Shown in pieces: positions 43,231-51,968 of a stretch of 64,000 bases of DNA. The stretch comes from Prostheceraeus crozeri (Eukaryota; Platyhelminthes; Polycladida; Euryleptidae): positions 558,001 to 622,000 of the forward strand of contig CAJQUW010005362.1 in NCBI GenBank assembly GCA_907163375.1, in the 5' to 3' direction. The first letter of the stretch is position 1. Each line of letters starts with the position of its first letter. Below the pieces are notes generated by a model. It had not been told where the DNA came from and did not search any database. It worked only from the letters and a program-made list of their open reading frames with translations. Both the position numbers and the translations under genes were made by a program.

Positions 43231-43665
43231 CAATAGTTTAAGAAAGTATGACCAACCAGGTGGAACATAGCCCTGACGGCGCTTTCTACGTGTCGCATAC
43301 TGAATCAAGTCTTCATAACGTGAAGCATCAATCACTTTATTTTCATCTGTAATGATTTCTCCTCTATCATTTACATTGAGATGGGGTTCAATACTGTTGA
43401 AAAGAGATATGGCATGTGCGCGAGATGCTAAAGGTGTAGCAGTCGATACAGAGTCACGCATCTTATTCTTCAAGTTTTTCAATTGCTCAACAGTTTCCGA
43501 TTGTAATAATACAGCACGATGTGGATCTTTGATGTGAACATTTTGCTGATAATCTATTTCTTTCCTATACATTTGATTTGCAAGAGGTTGCTTTACTTGC
43601 TGCATGGCAGTCAATTGTACATATTCATCCTGAGGAATAACAATCATGCGAGAATAAGAACTCAT
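43129..43665 (-). CDS. Conserved Polinton gene of unknown role, cut by the LINE
   Basis: Starts MSSYSRMIVIPQDEY; the middle has NVNDRGEIITDENKVI and YEDLIQYATRRKR followed by PPGWSYFLKLL. This arrangement (a short I-x-D segment, then PPGW) is one I recall from a conserved uncharacterised family next to the ATPase in invertebrate Polintons. The downstream part of this frame runs into the LINE, so only about residues 1-150 are Polinton. The ATG overlaps the ATPase stop as ATGA. Confidence 0.65.
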   Translation of the reverse strand: MSSYSRMIVIPQDEYVQLTAMQQVKQPLANQMYRKEIDYQQNVHIKDPHRAVLLQSETVEQLKNLKNKMRDSVSTATPLASRAHAISLFNSIEPHLNVNDRGEIITDENKVIDASRYEDLIQYATRRKRRQGYVPPGWSYFLKLLKKSSVTAFSQGGRRLALCVLCETLFTFYFNFFA

Positions 43666-44327
43666 AGTTTGTAGATAATCATGGGAGTTTTCAAAATATC
43701 ACTTCGAAATCTAAATTCTTCCGGACACTCTTGCGTAAAGTCAATGAATAAGTAACCGTATGGTTTTTCAGTAGCTGCTTGAAAAATTTCAATTAAGGCT
43801 TTTGATCCTCTGGGTGCAACTTGTCGCGCTAAAATTTCAAATTGACTTTTATCTCGCGGATTCTTGAAAATAGCATAATAGTGTGTATTCAGGTTTCGTG
43901 TACGAGCTTCTTTTCCATCAGGAAACAAATTTTGTGTAATATAGATGATAAAACACCTTTTATGGTGTGCTGCGCGAGTGAACATATCTGTAACATCTTT
44001 TGAATTCTTACTTTCTTTTAATAAATCATCCAATACAACAACATCATTAGACTGAAGTTTATCCACTGGAATAATTCCTTCATGTCGAATAAAGTTGCGA
44101 CTTTGCAATTCCTGAAACAGCGACGGTTGATAAATACCATAACACCAAATCACTCGATTGATAGGCTCCTTAAACAACTCCCTTCTTTTATCCAATAAAT
44201 TCAGCGTGAAAACAGTTTTACCTGCATGAGATGGACCTGATACAGTCAGAACTTTATCACATTGAAGTCTGAAATCCATTTTATTACTTTGAGACTCAAC
44301 ATTTGCATAATTAACGCTTAGAGCCAA
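43662..44327 (-). CDS. ATP: Genome-packaging ATPase (FtsK/HerA-A32 type)
   Basis: 221 codons. Walker A GPSHAGKT at residues 31-38, Walker B VVVLDD at 96-101, and the sensor-like ITQNLFPDGKEARTRNLN followed by FKNPRDKSQF, all typical of the A32-like packaging ATPases of Polintons and their viral kin. It pumps DNA into preformed capsids. Overlaps its upstream neighbour by 17 nt and its downstream neighbour by 4 nt. Confidence 0.93.
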   Translation of the reverse strand: MALSVNYANVESQSNKMDFRLQCDKVLTVSGPSHAGKTVFTLNLLDKRRELFKEPINRVIWCYGIYQPSLFQELQSRNFIRHEGIIPVDKLQSNDVVVLDDLLKESKNSKDVTDMFTRAAHHKRCFIIYITQNLFPDGKEARTRNLNTHYYAIFKNPRDKSQFEILARQVAPRGSKALIEIFQAATEKPYGYLFIDFTQECPEEFRFRSDILKTPMIIYKL

Positions 44328-44667
44328 AGATATTTCCCAATAGGTTGCCCACGGCAGGAGCTATCATTGGAAGTATTGCTGAAAGGAAACCGCCCTTTTG
44401 TGTTAGAGTTTTCCTCTTTCTTTGAAGGGCGACTTTAGGATTGGAGATGAAACGCAATTTCGTAGCATATCGCTTAAGTAACTTTCGTTGTTTTGGCGCT
44501 AATTTCTTCGTCCTCAACTTCCTCACATGAGAAATAATTTCACAAATGAATTTATCGTTAGCATGTCGTATAGCATTGTATCGCTGATTTGCTTTCATTC
44601 GTCGGAGAGCTTGAATGGCTGAAGAAAACTTTTGACTTTTACGTTTCGTCATTTTACGTTTCGCCAT
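44311..44667 (-). CDS. Small basic protein with QKGGFL and hydrophobic tail
   Basis: 118 codons: a Lys/Arg-rich helical body (KLAPKQRKLLKRYATKLRFI) followed by LTQKGGFLSAILPMIAPAVG and a short basic end. This pattern recurs beside the ATPase in many invertebrate Polintons. The Gly-Gly before an amphipathic segment looks like an adenain cleavage site; released peptide might act on membranes or DNA, by analogy with adenovirus pVI/pX (inference). Confidence 0.7.
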   Translation of the reverse strand: MAKRKMTKRKSQKFSSAIQALRRMKANQRYNAIRHANDKFICEIISHVRKLRTKKLAPKQRKLLKRYATKLRFISNPKVALQRKRKTLTQKGGFLSAILPMIAPAVGNLLGNIFGSKR

Positions 44668-44718
44668 TTTCCGTGTTAGTCTTTGCTAAAACCTATCTTT
44701 ACCACATTTGCATAGGTA

Positions 44719-45042
44719 CTAACTATTGCGACATAAGTGACACTCGAAATGAGCAATGTCACAGTGGTTACATTGGCAAAGTTGAATGCAATTACGTATG
44801 AAACAGCGTTGACAAAAAGCATGCTTACATCTCTTGAAGATGCGCTTTTCATTTCCATCCTTTCGCTTACATACATCGCAACACATAGTTTCACCGTTAC
44901 TGATGTCTATAGCAAGTCTTTTTGAAGATATGAATTTGCTAGCCTTTTCTAAATAATAGACGCATGTACAGAAGGAATATACTTCGAGAGTGAGCAGACA
45001 TAGCTCGAAAACCAGTTGTGCTACAATCAAGTACCACTGCAT
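44719..45042 (-). CDS. Membrane-anchored RING-like protein
   Basis: About 107 codons from ATG at 45042, which lies 2 nt past the stop of the upstream gene. Residues 2-28 form a hydrophobic signal-anchor. The C-terminal half is RING-like: CDVC, 13 residues, CKHAFCQRC, then CQCNHC and CHLC. RING domains usually act as E3 ubiquitin ligases, so a role in altering host proteins is possible. No exact family assigned. The same spacing recurs in the gene at 46126-46326. Confidence 0.6.
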   Translation of the reverse strand: MQWYLIVAQLVFELCLLTLEVYSFCTCVYYLEKASKFISSKRLAIDISNGETMCCDVCKRKDGNEKRIFKRCKHAFCQRCFIRNCIQLCQCNHCDIAHFECHLCRNS

Positions 45043-45044
45043 TT

Positions 45045-45455
45045 TCAATTTTTCTTTATGGAAAGTTGAATGTGAATATCTGAAATCGCTTCAATCACTA
45101 GACTGCTACCATGATGGTTAAATGCGTTAAGACGTTCAGCAATTTTTATCATATGTCTTTTAAAAAATTCTTCGGGGTGATCTACCACTTCCATTGAATA
45201 AGAAGCAAAATGGAAAGAGCGACTTTCCACCTCTTCCTTTCCAAAATGACTAAACTTAATTTTCGCAACTAATCGCGCCATGACAATGCTATCAGAGAAT
45301 GTATTCATTAACTCTAGAAATAGAGTGCTAGCATCATCGACCACTGCTTCGATGTCGGTCTCATCTTTATGAAAATTTATCACATAATCTTGAACAGCTC
45401 CTTTTAAACTTTGCCTATGAAAACGTAATGTTCCGCAGTCGTTTGAGAAAGACAT
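45045..45455 (-). CDS. Free-standing copy of the PolB N-terminal domain
   Basis: 136 codons that align over nearly their whole length with PolB residues about 117-237. Examples: SLKGAVQDYVI against SINNLVRNYQM; MARLVAKIKFSHF against MKALIYLKIKYVKI; the ESRSFHF region against ERLEFHI; and LNAFNHHGSSLVIEAI against IDKFNERDSGLVFDGI. Identity is modest but colinear. The domain's function is unknown. It might bind polymerase, DNA or terminal protein. The gene sits in the rightmost leftward cluster. Confidence 0.65.
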   Translation of the reverse strand: MSFSNDCGTLRFHRQSLKGAVQDYVINFHKDETDIEAVVDDASTLFLELMNTFSDSIVMARLVAKIKFSHFGKEEVESRSFHFASYSMEVVDHPEEFFKRHMIKIAERLNAFNHHGSSLVIEAISDIHIQLSIKKN

Positions 45456-45542
45456 GATCGCCCTTTAACTAACCCATCCATTGCATGAAAACAACAACTC
45501 TTCTCATAGTAACATTTATTGAATAACGGTAACAAGCATGCA

Positions 45543-46073
45543 TTATAAATCAATGGTTTGAAAGAGATAAAATAGATACAGCTGATAACTATCATACAGC
45601 GAGCAATGATAACCATACAGGACTTTGGCAGTGTTGAGGTAAGGAGGAAAGAAGCATTGGTTATGAACGTAGCTACTACAACGAACAGACAAAATAGGAA
45701 CACACAAATCCTTAAAACGTTTCGTGACTTCATGATAATGTTGATTCACTCTACTATCCCAAGGCGGGAGCAAAATATCATCAATGATTAGATTGGGAAA
45801 TACTTTCCTCTCCTTACCAGGATTATTACAAAAGATGCGTATAACATTGAAAGCAGCTAACCATCGTTTAAAGTCAATAAGAAGAGCACTCTCACAAGAA
45901 AAGCCATAGTCTTGCAAATATTTCAGATTAAGTCCATGAATGTGTTTTCTCGCCCATTGATCAACATTGGGATCACAGTTGGCATGTTGATGATAGACAC
46001 TAACAATCTGATATGTCCAATTGTTCATAGCAATAGCACTGAGCTCCTGTACAGGTTCACCCTCACAATCCAT
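45543..46073 (-). CDS. DEDDh exonuclease-like protein
   Basis: 176 codons. MDCEGEPVQELSAIA gives a D-x-E at the very start followed by a DnaQ-like strand; ARKHIHGLNLKYL matches the HGL word that follows in many DnaQ/TREX enzymes; FCNNPGKERKVF is in the Exo II position; YHCSLYDSYQLYLF gives the H-x4-D of Exo III. If right, it is a 3'-5' DNA or RNA exonuclease separate from PolB's own proofreading domain. Assigned by motif order only. Confidence 0.55.
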   Translation of the reverse strand: MDCEGEPVQELSAIAMNNWTYQIVSVYHQHANCDPNVDQWARKHIHGLNLKYLQDYGFSCESALLIDFKRWLAAFNVIRIFCNNPGKERKVFPNLIIDDILLPPWDSRVNQHYHEVTKRFKDLCVPILSVRCSSYVHNQCFFPPYLNTAKVLYGYHCSLYDSYQLYLFYLFQTIDL

Positions 46074-46125
46074 AAAAATGATGATAGAAGCCTAAAACGG
46101 AAATTTACACATCTAAGGAAGCGTT

Positions 46126-46326
46126 CTATAACATATTACAAAATGAAGAATTACATCGATGCTTTTCACGACAAAATACACAAATGATATGATGGCAACG
46201 AAGAAGTAAAATGTATCTAATAAGACCACGTCTACGACACTCAAAGCACATAAGCGAATTGTCATAGGGTAGAGTTAGGAAAGGACTAGTAATTCTCCTT
46301 CTTTGATTTGCGTTTTGATGTAGCAT
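46126..46326 (-). CDS. Tiny RING-like protein
   Basis: 66 codons from ATG at 46326, which lies inside the 3' end of the upstream gene (overlap about 40 nt, other frame). Cys/His pattern CFEC, 13 residues, CHHIICVFC, then further Cys (HRCNSSFC). The C-x2-C-x13-C-x-H-x2-C-x2-C spacing equals that of the RING-like protein at 44719-45042. A basic N-terminus (NQRRRITS). It may be an adaptor or incomplete RING. Confidence 0.45.
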   Translation of the reverse strand: MLHQNANQRRRITSPFLTLPYDNSLMCFECRRRGLIRYILLLRCHHIICVFCREKHRCNSSFCNML

Positions 46327-47061
46327 TCTTCTCCGACTTGCGCTTCGTACCACTGCTGTTAAGGATTTGATCAATTATGTCGTCCACGTTGGGTGGTTTC
46401 GGAATATATAAAATGGATTCCATATGCATGGAGAGAGAGGCTATTTTATTATCCTTGTGTCGACCATAATATAGCCCATTCACTTTGAAAAGGATATCCC
46501 AAGTACCTTCTCCGAGCTCATCACATCTGATGGGTATTGAATGATCTCCATCCTTCTTATAGTAAGTACACCAATGTGATACCGGTAGGCAAATGTGATT
46601 ACCATCCCAAATCTTTCTATAGGGAGTATCCTTGTCATCTCTCGCCTTCCACTCTTGAGCAAGAGGAGTAGGAATGTCCATATTTAATGTCACGTACTCC
46701 TCAATAATATCAAGTTGGTGGCGAATGTACGGACTCACGGGGATCAGTATGTAGTCCCCATACTGATTGTGCATTATCTTGACATCCGTGGAAGGGAGCA
46801 TTCCCGTTTGGAGTACTACGCTATGATCATCATAACGCAAGGCTTGTTTAAATTTACGCTGTAGCGGTGTAGGATTATGTACCTTGGATGTTTCTTCCAC
46901 TGGCCTCAGTTGTAGATGATCTGACCGTAGCGAACCTTGTAACGTTTGACCGCCATTTTGTCCTACTAGTGCAGCAGATGGAGTAGATGCCTGAAAATGA
47001 AAAAAGATTGTATTAAGTTTACGTTCAAGGGAGGAGAGGGAGGGAAGTAGCGACTTACCAT
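46286..47061 (-). CDS. Polinton gene of unknown function, spliced, first of right cluster
   Basis: ATG at 47061-47059 is followed at once by a GT-AG intron (46991-47058); the second exon is open to 46286 (about 235 codons). No recognised domain. Mid-protein there is a mixed alpha/beta pattern (YGDYILIPVSPYI, KIWDGNHICLPVSHW, GTWDILFKVNGLYYG), ending in a basic, likely nuclear-localisation tail (KRKSEKNATSKRKSKKE). It could be a single-strand DNA-binding or regulatory protein, but that is a guess. A TATA box lies at 47162-47169. Confidence 0.6.
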
Positions 47062-47133
47062 TTTAGTTGGGTAATAGAACAGGGAACTAGAGAGAGAGAA
47101 AATGTGCGTCCGTCACTCGTGTGATTCAACGAT

Positions 47134-47169
47134 GGAATGATTCTCACTGTGGAAGGCTCGCTATTTATA
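47134..47169 (-). promoter_or_regulatory. Right-end core promoter: TATA plus initiator-like motif
   Basis: On the minus strand TATAAATA (47169-47162), then 20 nt, then ATCATT (47141-47136), within TCATTCC, which fits a consensus initiator. The box-to-motif spacing equals that of the other two Polinton promoters. Drives the leftward gene cluster. Confidence 0.65.
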
Positions 47170-47222
47170 AAGAAATGCTTGATTCTCATTGGATGATGAT
47201 CCTCATTGGACAATAACATCAA

Positions 47223-48849
47223 GCTGATTCCAAATCTGGTCTCTGTTTTCCAATCCGATGCTTCGTTTTGAAGCTAGAGCCCAAAACGTCCCAAATTCTA
47301 ACTCTGTCGTTTTTCACCAATGTCCCAAAATCTTAAATGGCGTCTCACATCTAAACGAAGACAGATAGGAACAAGCCGATTCTTTCACTGAATTTGTCTC
47401 ACTCTTAGCTTTCAAACGAGCTATCGCACGACAAAATCCGTCCACTGGAAGCCAAAATCGAAGCAAGCTGTCCAGAGGGGGGGGGACGTCAGTGAAATTT
47501 CAAAATTTGATGAAAAATGTTTTGGTGACGGTCCCAGGTCGAAATTCCACACTTTGGAAAATTTTCAAATTTTTACCCATACAAAGCCACTCTGACACTT
47601 AGGATTTTTTCAGGTGAGCGAGCTCCGACCTAAAATCTTGTAACCGCTCTAACTTTTGAATGAAGACAGATAGGAATAAGCCGATTGTTTCACTGAATTT
47701 GTCTCACTCTTAGCTTTCAAACGAGCTATCGCACGACAAAATCCGTCCACTGGAAGCCAAAATCGAAGCAAGCTGTCCAGAGGGGGGGGGACGTCAGCCG
47801 AAAATTTTTTCTCTCCGATTTCGCTGGAAACATCCTTCCTAACCCAAAATTTCACGTAGATTCCGAATCTGGCCTCCGTTTTCTCATCCGATGCTTCGTT
47901 TGGGCGCTACACACCAAAACGTCCCAAATTCTAACTCTGTCGTTTTTTCGAAAAATGTTGAAAATTTTTTCTCGCCGATTGCCTTGAAACTCACTATACA
48001 GATAAAGAATTTCACGCTGATTCCAAATCTGAAATCCGTTTTCCAATCCGATGCTTCGTTTTGAAGCTAGAGCCCAAAACGTCCCAAATTCTAACTCTGT
48101 CGTTTTTCACCAATGTCCCAAAATCTTAAATGGCGTCTCACATCTAAACGAAGACAGATAGGAACAAGCCGATTCTTTCACTGAATTTGTCTCACTCTTA
48201 GCTTTCAAACGAGCTATCGCACGACAAAATCCGTCCACTGGAAGCCAAAATCGAAGCAAGCTGTCCAGGGGGGGGACGTCAGCCGAAAATTTTTTCTCTC
48301 CGATTTCGCTGGAAACATCCTTCCTAACCCAAAATTTCACGTAGATTCCGAATCTGGCCTCCGTTTTCTCATCCGATGCTTCGTTTGGGCGCTACACACC
48401 AAAACGTCCCAAATTCTAACTCTGTTAAAATTTTGAAGAAAAATTTTTTCTCGCCAATTGCCTTGAAACTCACCCTACCGATGCAGAATTTTACGCTGAA
48501 TCCGAATCTGGCAGCCATTTCACCATCCACGACAACCTAGACGGTCGCCCACGTCAACCTAGACGGTCGCCCACGTCAACCTAGGCGGTCGGCCACGTCA
48601 ACCTAGGCGGTCGGTCACGTCAACCCATACGAGACCAACACATCCGAGTCTCACACTCTGTCGTTGCAGAGGGGGGGGGAGTCAGCGAACATGTTGTGAA
48701 CCCACCTGGCCGGCACACCACGACAGACTCTGTCGTTCCAGACCAGAGGGGGGGGCTCAGACCCGAAGCACCACGGCGGCCGACCACGACACTCTGCCGT
48801 GCCAGAGGGGGGGGGGCGCCGGTCGAGTGTTTGTCACTTGCTTACTACT
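47223..48849 (-). repeat. Polinton right terminal inverted repeat
   Basis: Inverted counterpart of the left end, only 1.6 kb long. Reading inwards from 48849: the outer about 560 bp, one long unit (to about 47785), one short unit (to about 47480) and a truncated long unit ending about 47223. It matches the left end at base level except for poly-C lengths and one extra copy of a 22-bp repeat. Confidence 0.95.
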
Positions 48850-48855
48850 ATGTTC
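48850..48855. repeat. Polinton target-site duplication, right copy
   Basis: ATGTTC directly after the right terminus, matching 17335-17340. Confidence 0.95.
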
Positions 48856-49510
48856 GATCTCATAGACGGGAGATACCAGATTACATTCGTTCTACTGAGA
48901 ACCGTGACAGATATGATGTACGATCGGTATACGATCATGAAAACAAGATCATGATCCTCTCCTACTGTCCCAAGAAAAGAAAGAATGTGATACTCATGTC
49001 TTCCAGAAATCATGATTCTGGGACAGATGACACTGACAGACCTCGACCCACATATGATAACTGAATCATGCAATAAAACAAAGGGTGGTGTAGATCTTCT
49101 TGATCAGCAAGTCGAAGAGTATACAGTAAGAAGAAAAGCAAACAGATGGCAGCTGCTCCTGTTTTTTTAACTGTATCGATGTAGGATGCTATAACTCATT
49201 CATCCTCATGCGAAGTGCATTTCCTTCCTATGACAGGAAAGCTTATTTGAAGGATTTGGCATTCGAACTCACAAGACCTTTTGCCGAAAAGCGTTTGCAT
49301 TGTTTGCAAAATTCACTCCAAGTACATATTCGACAGGCGACGTCTCAAGTCGGATATCATGTGCAAGAACCGGTTCCTAGACCGATCAGCTCGCGACGAC
49401 CGAACAGACAAGATCATTCTGTGGTTCATGTTGCAAACCGGTGTGTCCTGCACATCGAAGAGTTGTTAAGAAAACTGCTCGTAGCTCATGTGATCTGTAG
49501 CCTTGAGCAT
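48856..49510 (+). pseudogene. piggyBac transposase 4, 3' part
   Basis: Resumes immediately after the 6-bp duplication on the far side of the Polinton. Readable phrases: IPDYIRSTENRD, YDHENKIMILSYCPKKRKNV, then in another frame KGGVDLLDQQVEEYTVRRK (third Asp, about 49080-49140), and at the end Cys-containing MCKNRFLDRS and LQTGVSC from the zinc domain. Several stops and shifts. No other gene lies here; open frames at 49208-49513 and 49281-49469 are pieces of this relic. Confidence 0.8.
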
Positions 49511-49944
49511 TGAGGCTCATATTGATGACTATGCATATGTACTTACGAAATCGAGTGATACATGCAATTTCGCATGTTTTGTACAATGTTTTGCAATATA
49601 TACATACTGAGAGAATTACATTTGATATTTTACTTGGAGTTTTCACTTCCTATTAGTACAAATCGCATAGTAAGGTAATTAAAAATCAATTAATTCATAA
49701 AAAAAGCTTCAGATTCAGTGATGCAATATATACCTTTATGACACAAATGATCGAGTATAGAGGTAGAAATAGATACTTAGGGACATAAGCTTCCTGTTAC
49801 TATAGTACAGATAGGCATATCTTAACATTTAGTGTAATTTGAAAGCATTTGATAAACACATAATTTGCATTAGAGTCATAGGAACAAAATGTTCCACGTT
49901 GAACCTTTACGCTAAGTCCAAACCGTTGAACCCTTGAGGGTTAA

Positions 49945-51385
49945 GAAATTTTGAATATGCTTTCAGCTGGGCACTGCATTCTAATGAATTTTCGGAAAAG
50001 ACACCAGTTGATAAAAAATATTCGTGCTGCTGTTAGCCACGAGTTTTCGACGGCTTACAACTCGTCTTCAGCCCTTTCGCACCGGAGGACGACACCTTGT
50101 CGTTGTTCCCTACTGTGCGAGGACGACAACGTATCCCGCATCGTCCTTGACATCAAATTGGTTTTAGGTATGACAGACGGCTTGTATTCATCAATGAATT
50201 AAGTATAAGCTGCTTACGACATCAAGTGTCTGGAGGACAGAATAGAATCGGGTACTCATGGGTTATCTCCCCCCACCTTTTCAAATTTGTCTAAAATCCG
50301 TAAAAATGAATCAACCGTCACGAAACTTCAGAGACACGTTTTTGAATATATTTTCTACCCATATGCAAAAATTTATGCAAATCGGACGAGTACTTTTGTA
50401 GAGATGATAACGTGAAGTGTAGCGATGTCAGCAGCGTAATCTGACTTTGTCTGTTCGAAGCATTATTTGTTACTCGTGTGTGCATCATTTTCCGTCCTTG
50501 TGTCACATCTACTACTATTTGAAACCTTCCCACGACTACTACCTCGCCAAACCTTTTTAAGTTAAAATGTTAATGTAGAGGATGTGGCCTGGTCATCATC
50601 GCTCCACAAGTTGTCGAGAAAGGAATTTGTTGACCTCAAGTGCTCTGTTCAGACGATGAGGTCAGGTGAAATCAGATCAAGCTGCACACATCGCTACACT
50701 TTACACGTGTCCGATTTGCAGCAATGCACTACCAAATGTAGCAGCCAAATGCACTACGTGTGCTTCGTACAACCGCATCTGTACCCATCCGGATGCAAAC
50801 GCACCATGGTATAATTTTGAGCGTCATCATCATATGCCTCTGCCGTCTTTCGCTTCTTTGCCAACTCATCTTGAAAACCAGCTACATTCATTTGAAAAGA
50901 GATGCCATCGTATATATAAAGCTGACTATTTTTTCTTTCCATCTATTTACTTGAATGAAACTTTTTTTGAATGAAGTGAATTTACTTGCATGGAAAGCAG
51001 AATGACTGTGTAAAGGGATATATTTCATGACTAGATAATGAAAATTGACACCATTTTTGTAGCAACATTCACTTTCCTGGTCTCGGAATTCTTCAATGAC
51101 AAAACTATTAATATACAAACATGCAAAAGCATTTTGAGATTCTGTGTATCAAAACTAATTCCCATAAACAAAACTCGAAATCACTATCACAGTAAAAATG
51201 TTTGTCGAATTAAGACACCATATCTCTGGCGCGTTTCATATAAACATAAAGCAGCCGGACTTCTGGCAAAGTAGAAAAGCGAAGATGCTGGTGTTAAACT
51301 CTCCTCACAAAAATATGACAAGGAAAAAGAAAATATTTGCTGTTTGGAAGAACAATGATGAAAAATTGCAGTAATGCTCTTTACA
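49945..51385. other. Mostly non-coding stretch downstream of piggyBac-4
   Basis: No identified gene. An open frame at 50666-50974 contains YTCPICSNALPNVAAKCTTC, a zinc-ribbon-like Cys pattern, but no start context, splice signal or family could be supported. The last few hundred bases are probably the 3' UTR of the NIPA-like gene. Confidence 0.4.
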
Positions 51386-51966
51386 TCACGCATTGACGAA
51401 CATCACACTCCCGTTATTAGTCTCCTGCGATTTATTGATACTAACATGCAAATTTTCTTGACTTCGAGTTCGATAGATCGATAAATTTAGTGTGGAAAGT
51501 GATACATTTATTTCCTTGCAACCATGAAGTAGAAAAATACCTATCACCACAGTCGCAAAGCCCACAAGATTTCCTGCACAGTCGGGGGCTGTCAAATTGT
51601 ACCACTCCTTGAAGAGGATTGCTGATGCAATTATAACAAACGTAGTAAAGAAGACATAAAGAATTGGCGTCACCACAGATGTCGAGAATATGTCCAATGC
51701 TCGATTCAAATAATTCATCTGCGTCGAGAGGAAGATTGTGACAATCACAACCATTCCCCACACCACTGGGTTCGTAAATTGATTGTGACCAGAAAAGGTT
51801 TCTTTGATAGCAACTCCCAATCCTTTACAGCCCATAACTGACATGGAGCCCATGCTAGAGGTGATCACAATGTAGACCAATGGATTAGAGTTTCCAAAAC
51901 GTGGACCGAAGTAGAAGATGAGGATCAAGTTCGCAGTACAGACGATAATTGAGTACGAGATGAACC
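51386..51966 (-). CDS. NIPA-type magnesium transporter, terminal exon
   Basis: A host gene. An acceptor (TTTTTCAG on the minus strand, at 51967-51968) opens an exon encoding about 193 residues. It has five or so hydrophobic segments and the NIPA family phrases NPLVYIVITSSMGSMSVMGCKGLGVAIKE (51920-51830 region), STQMNYLNRALDIFSTSVVTP, ILFKEWYNL and GIFLLHGCKEI. These correspond to the C-terminal half of human NIPA2-like proteins, Mg2+ transporters of endosome and plasma membrane. The cytoplasmic tail is Ser/Asn-rich. Earlier exons must lie at higher coordinates, most likely beyond the window; I could not find them with confidence. Confidence 0.92.
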
Positions 51967-51968
51967 CT

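Larger units (their letters stand above)
17341..48849. mobile_element. Polinton/Maverick, 31.5 kb, largely whole
   Basis: A self-synthesising virus-like DNA transposon. The ends begin AGTAGTAAGC in inverted orientation (Polinton termini usually start with AG), and a perfect 6-bp target duplication, ATGTTC, flanks it at 17335-17340 and 48850-48855. It holds the full hallmark set: PolB, integrase, protease, ATPase and major capsid protein, plus about fifteen other genes. It is broken chiefly by one LINE insertion and otherwise looks whole. Without the LINE it would be about 27.9 kb; long for the family (typically 15-20 kb), partly because of an expanded terminal array. Near-identical ends and an exact duplication suggest a recent insertion. 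Confidence 0.97.
15860..49944 (+). mobile_element. piggyBac element 4, split by the Polinton
   Basis: Bounded by TTAA at 15860-15863 and 49941-49944. The terminal inverted repeats begin CCCTCAAAGGTTCAACG on the left and CCCTCAAGGGTTCAACG on the right. A subterminal word GGTTCAACGTGGAACATTTT occurs twice on the left (about 15872 and 16050) and once, inverted, on the right (about 49888). Without the 31.5-kb insertion it would be about 2.6 kb, normal for piggyBac. Confidence 0.9.

Noticed and set aside
50666-50974. Zinc-ribbon-like frame with CPIC and CTTC
   Set aside because: Single Cys cluster, no splice context, no family match; could be chance in non-coding DNA.
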